This document shows, piece by piece, positions 49,590 through 51,983 of a stretch of DNA of 51,983 nucleotides. The stretch is from positions 26,034 to 78,016 of the forward strand of contig DDXM01000011.1 in assembly GCA_002347485.1 (NCBI GenBank), given 5' to 3'. This stretch comes from Anaerolineaceae bacterium UBA2260. GTDB taxonomy: Bacteria > Chloroflexota > Anaerolineae > Anaerolineales > Anaerolineaceae. Under the pieces are notes generated by a model. The model did not search any database. It saw only the letters and a program-made list of their open reading frames with translations, and was not told the DNA's origin. Position 1 is the first letter of the stretch. Every line of letters starts with the position of its first letter. The translations under genes and the position numbers were made by a program.

Positions 49590-50450
49590 TCAACCGATCA
49601 ATGACTGGTGCGGGTGTTTTTCATCCACCTTAGCCAGCGCGTAGGAACAGGCACCTCCGACAAAGAAAAGCGCAACGCACAGCGCGATGGTCCAGCCGCT
49701 GACGCCGCTGGGAATGATCGCCAGGGTTGAGCCAACGACGACCCCCAAGATGAAATGGTACATGAAAGCGTATGATTTCTCGAACAACCAGGAAACCAGC
49801 TTGGCGAACAAGAGCACGCACGCAATCAGCCCCAATACCAGTGGAATGATCACGCCGAGATCGAGGGTTTTAATGCCCGCCGCCATCGGCTGGTAAAGTC
49901 CAAGGTAAATGAGGAAGTTGGATGGGCTCATGCCAGGCACTACCACACCCAACCCGATCAGCGCGCCGCTCAACAACCAACTACCGAAGGATGGCGCCAT
50001 TGTCATGTTCTGTATGGATTCCATCCAGCGCATTAAGAAGAAAGTACCCACGGTAGTGAACGCCAGCAGCACCCAGTGCCAGGATTTTCTCCCCTGCTTA
50101 CCCGATGTTTTTAACAACGACGGAAAGGTTCCCGCGATGAAACCAATAAAAAGCCAGATAAACGGCGCGGCAAAGTTGGAAAAGGCATAGTCCACCACTG
50201 CCGAGAAGGCGACCACACCGATCACCCCGCCAATACCCACCGGGAGGAAGAACAGGATGTTGCGCACGAATTTTTCCCTGAGATTGCCCAGGAAACGCAT
50301 CAGCGGCTCGTAGATCCCCAGGATCACTGCCAGTACGCCACCTGAAAGACCGGGCACGATGAAACCGATCCCCACCAGCACCCCCTTAACCAGGCGGAAT
50401 AACCATTCCCCAATTGAATCTTTTTTTACGACCGCATCAGTTGTCGACAT
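49590..50450 (-). CDS. DUF368/PopT-type polyprenyl-phosphate transporter
   Basis: A 286-residue membrane protein of the DUF368 family with about eight hydrophobic segments. The internal duplication is visible: GFIVPGLSGGVLAVILGIYEPLM in the first half and GVVVPGMSPSNFLIYLGLYQPM in the second. Family members (PopT) have been linked to return of undecaprenyl phosphate across the membrane for envelope synthesis. ATG 50450 is chosen since GGGAGG lies upstream and the hydrophobic core begins soon after; a TTG start 13 codons earlier would place the RBS inside the gene. Confidence 0.9.
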   Translation of the reverse strand: MSTTDAVVKKDSIGEWLFRLVKGVLVGIGFIVPGLSGGVLAVILGIYEPLMRFLGNLREKFVRNILFFLPVGIGGVIGVVAFSAVVDYAFSNFAAPFIWLFIGFIAGTFPSLLKTSGKQGRKSWHWVLLAFTTVGTFFLMRWMESIQNMTMAPSFGSWLLSGALIGLGVVVPGMSPSNFLIYLGLYQPMAAGIKTLDLGVIIPLVLGLIACVLLFAKLVSWLFEKSYAFMYHFILGVVVGSTLAIIPSGVSGWTIALCVALFFVGGACSYALAKVDEKHPHQSLIG

Positions 50451-50705
50451 CGAAACACGACCTCCCTCAGGTGATTGACCAATTGTCAATTATAAGTCGG
50501 TTTTCATTGGCAAGAATGATGAACCTTCGGCAAAACCATAAATCTTAAATGGGAAACCGCCTTACCCAAATCCTCTGGTAAAGCGGTCATACATGATTTC
50601 AGTATCGCAGAATTGCAGGATGCACCTCGTACACACGCAGTCAGGCAATCTCCCGCGGATGTTGGTCAACGAATCATTGCGCTGTCCGCGATCCTTTCAT
50701 ACTTG

Positions 50706-50816
50706 TTAAACTGTTTCTTTTTTTTCGTGCTTCTGTTTGCGTTTTTCCTTGATCGTCAGTTTCGGTTTCTTCTTTTGTTCCTTTTTCCCCTTATCCTTCT
50801 TGCCGGTTTCTCCCAT
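50706..50816 (-). CDS. 36-residue lysine-rich small protein
   Basis: A short frame from ATG 50816 (MGETGKKDKGKKEQ) to TAA 50706, preceded by a strong RBS (AAAGGAG, 8 nt before the ATG). Of 36 residues, 16 are Lys and most others are charged or polar; none is Cys, and there is a single LTI patch. It is likely an unstructured, nucleic-acid- or ribosome-binding polypeptide. Similar tiny Lys-rich proteins occur in many bacteria, but I cannot name a family. The RBS and stop placement support it as a real gene. The bases 50451-50705 show no other gene. Confidence 0.68.
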   Translation of the reverse strand: MGETGKKDKGKKEQKKKPKLTIKEKRKQKHEKKETV

Positions 50817-50938
50817 GATAGCTTCTCCTTTCCAGTCTTTTACTATGAAGCTTAATAAACATATCACAAAATCAACCAAATGTATCCAACCTCTTTCTTT
50901 GTATGCACTTCAAGTTAGCTTTCTTTGAATCTTTGGGC

Positions 50939-50944
50939 TATAAT
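50939..50944 (+). promoter_or_regulatory. Putative -10 box of DUF3597 gene
   Basis: TATAAT lies 44 bp before the ATG at 50988. The -35 region is not convincing. Confidence 0.42.
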
Positions 50945-50987
50945 TAAATTAATCTGGATAAAACCTACTAGTGAAAGGAATACAGAA

Positions 50988-51458
50988 ATGGGTATATTCT
51001 CGACCATCCTCGATAAACTGAATATCAAGACAAAGGCTGAAAAGGAAGCCGAAAAGGTCACTTCGATCCCGAAGACCACCACCACATCAATTCCCAAGAC
51101 AACCACCACGACCAGCCCGGTGCAGAAGGATTCGCGCCAGGCGAGTGAATTCATCAAACCAGGTTCGCTTATCGGGAAAAAACCGACAGCCATCCCGGTG
51201 GTGGATGTGGTAGCCCAGCTTGAAAAACTCGCTGCGGCCAACCCGGAAAAACTTAACTGGAAGACCTCTATTGTTGACCTGCTGAAATTGCTGGGCATCG
51301 ACAGCAGCTTCGCCGCCCGCAAGGAACTGGCGATTGAACTCGGCTGCCCACCTGACAAGATGGATGATTCTGCCGAGATGAACGTCTGGTTGCACAAGAC
51401 CGTTCTGCGGAAGATCGCCGACAACGGCGGGAACATTCCGGCCAATTTGCTCGACTAA
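50988..51458 (+). CDS. DUF3597 protein
   Basis: A 156-residue protein of the DUF3597 family. The start MGIFSTILDKLNI is typical. A Thr/Pro-rich linker with repeats of SIPKTTTT (about 22-45) follows, and the conserved domain begins near residue 70: VDVVAQLEKLAAANPEKLNWKTSIVDLLKLLGIDSS, ARKELAIELG, MNVWLHKTVLRKIADNGG. The function is unknown; a surface or peptidoglycan association has been suggested for some members. ATG 50988 follows AAAGGA; an extended frame adds 21 unrelated residues. It is closed by a strong terminator. Confidence 0.92.
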   Translation: MGIFSTILDKLNIKTKAEKEAEKVTSIPKTTTTSIPKTTTTTSPVQKDSRQASEFIKPGSLIGKKPTAIPVVDVVAQLEKLAAANPEKLNWKTSIVDLLKLLGIDSSFAARKELAIELGCPPDKMDDSAEMNVWLHKTVLRKIADNGGNIPANLLD

Positions 51459-51529
51459 ACTTCTATCAACCAATAATTCGATCGGGGTTTATTAATTTTT
51501 ACCCCTCCCAGGTTGATCGAACAGTGTAC

Positions 51530-51573
51530 AATGTCACGGCAGAGCGATTCAAGCTTCTGCCGTGACATTTTTC
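51530..51573 (+). terminator. Rho-independent terminator after DUF3597
   Basis: A perfect 14-bp stem (51530-51543 with 51556-51569), a 12-nt loop and five T (51568-51572), 71 bp after the DUF3597 stop and 30 bp before the next start. Confidence 0.92.
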
Positions 51574-51602
51574 CGCCGATCAGCATATAGGAAAGGTCAC
51601 TC

Positions 51603-51983
51603 TTGAGCAAAGAAGCTGCATATATGGCTGAAATTGAACTGGCGCGCAAAGAGCGTGAGCACCGGTTGCTCTCCAATCCTCTCAACTGGTTCACGCTGAT
51701 AGGGCTCTTCCCTCTCGCGGATGGCAGCAACCGAATTGGACGCAAAGAGGTTTATGAGATCACGATCACTTCCCTGCCGGATGATTGCCAGGCGATACTG
51801 GATGTGCGCGCCGATGGCGTCTTTCTGATTGCGGCGTCTGAGGAGTTCACCTTGAATGGCCAGCCGTCCACGCTCACCCGGCTGCGTCAGGATATCGACG
51901 GAGACCCTGACCTTTTGGAAGCAGGAGCGATCGCCATCCGCGTGATCAACCGCAACGGGCGCCCTTACCTGCGGGTATGGGAT
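51603..51983 (+). CDS. DUF1684 protein, 5' part
   Basis: The frame stays open to the window end (127 codons). It starts at TTG 51603 (SKEAAYMAEIELARKERE), with GAAAGG 6 nt upstream; ATG 51624 is an alternative. The text LNWFTLIGLFPLADGSNRIG, then IAIRVINRNGRPYLRVWD matches DUF1684 proteins, whose family pattern is W..L.GL..L..G.N.IG and a later R.GR..LRV.D. The biochemical role of the family is unknown. Its end lies outside the window. Confidence 0.82.
   Translation, partial: MSKEAAYMAEIELARKEREHRLLSNPLNWFTLIGLFPLADGSNRIGRKEVYEITITSLPDDCQAILDVRADGVFLIAASEEFTLNGQPSTLTRLRQDIDGDPDLLEAGAIAIRVINRNGRPYLRVWD

Noticed and set aside
50613..50855. 80-codon plus-strand frame rich in Phe and Leu
   Set aside because: It is the complement of the Lys-rich 36-residue gene, which has the proper RBS; the apparent membrane protein is an artefact of poly-Lys codons.

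Overview
The window looks like a chromosomal segment of an uncultured or anaerobic member of the Chloroflexota, probably class Anaerolineae. This is an inference from gene style: a MalT-like ATPase fused to a SARP/BTAD activator, lipoproteins with Thr-Glu-Ala-Pro linkers, a bacterial RRM protein beside CarD, and a tungstate/molybdenum-cofactor locus. No rRNA, tRNA, CRISPR array or intact mobile element was seen. The only mobile trace is a decayed IS630-type transposase at the left edge.

Layout. 1-5.5 kb: IS630 relic, RRM RNA-binding protein, CarD-type regulator, serC, DUF1294 membrane protein, an unknown protein, a nucleotidyltransferase and YggS/PLPBP. 5.7-21.1 kb: a large MalT-SARP regulator faces a long minus-strand gene train. 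In transcription order this is SDR reductase, KAS III-like enzyme, CoA-transferase, small unknown, SCP-type thiolase, DUF35 protein, alpha/beta hydrolase, MaoC-like protein, then a complete Liv-type ABC importer (K-G-F-H-M). Together they look like uptake plus CoA-dependent processing of an organic acid; the substrate is unknown. 21.1-23.7 kb: PfkB kinase, PiT phosphate transporter and DUF47 partner. 23.9-33.4 kb: a myo-inositol catabolic cluster (LacI regulator, iolB, transaldolase-family protein, iolD, iolG, iolE, second iolG, GPH/MFS transporter). 33.4-44.3 kb: a Mo/W locus (tupABC, divergent GntR-PBP regulator, moeA, moeA-PBP, moaC, moaA, MOSC-mogA) with a YgeY-type M20 hydrolase. 44.4-52 kb: gluconokinase, radical SAM plus patatin pair, a DegV pseudogene, an MFS/DUF368 pair, a 36-residue Lys-rich protein, DUF3597 and a partial DUF1684 protein.

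Four points stand out. (1) The inositol cluster has no iolC kinase or iolJ aldolase next to it but carries a class I transaldolase-family protein, which suggests a kinase-free split of 2-deoxy-5-keto-gluconate. (2) The acyl-CoA operon encodes a thiolase, a DUF35 protein that has lost all four zinc Cys, and a KAS III-like enzyme that keeps Cys but lacks the His and Asn of the triad. This recalls the archaeal thiolase-DUF35-HMG-CoA synthase complex. (3) Its promoter carries 11-bp-period direct repeats 8 bp from a -10 box, the layout known for SARP activators, and a SARP gene sits at the other end of the locus. (4) The Mo/W locus uses the same PBP-like domain twice, once on a GntR DNA-binding domain and once on MoeA.

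Shared palindromes in front of the LacI gene and the inositol transporter gene suggest a small local regulon. Many start codons were moved from the longest frame to one with a good ribosome binding site. One gene (MaoC-like) seems to start at CTG inside a CTGA overlap.
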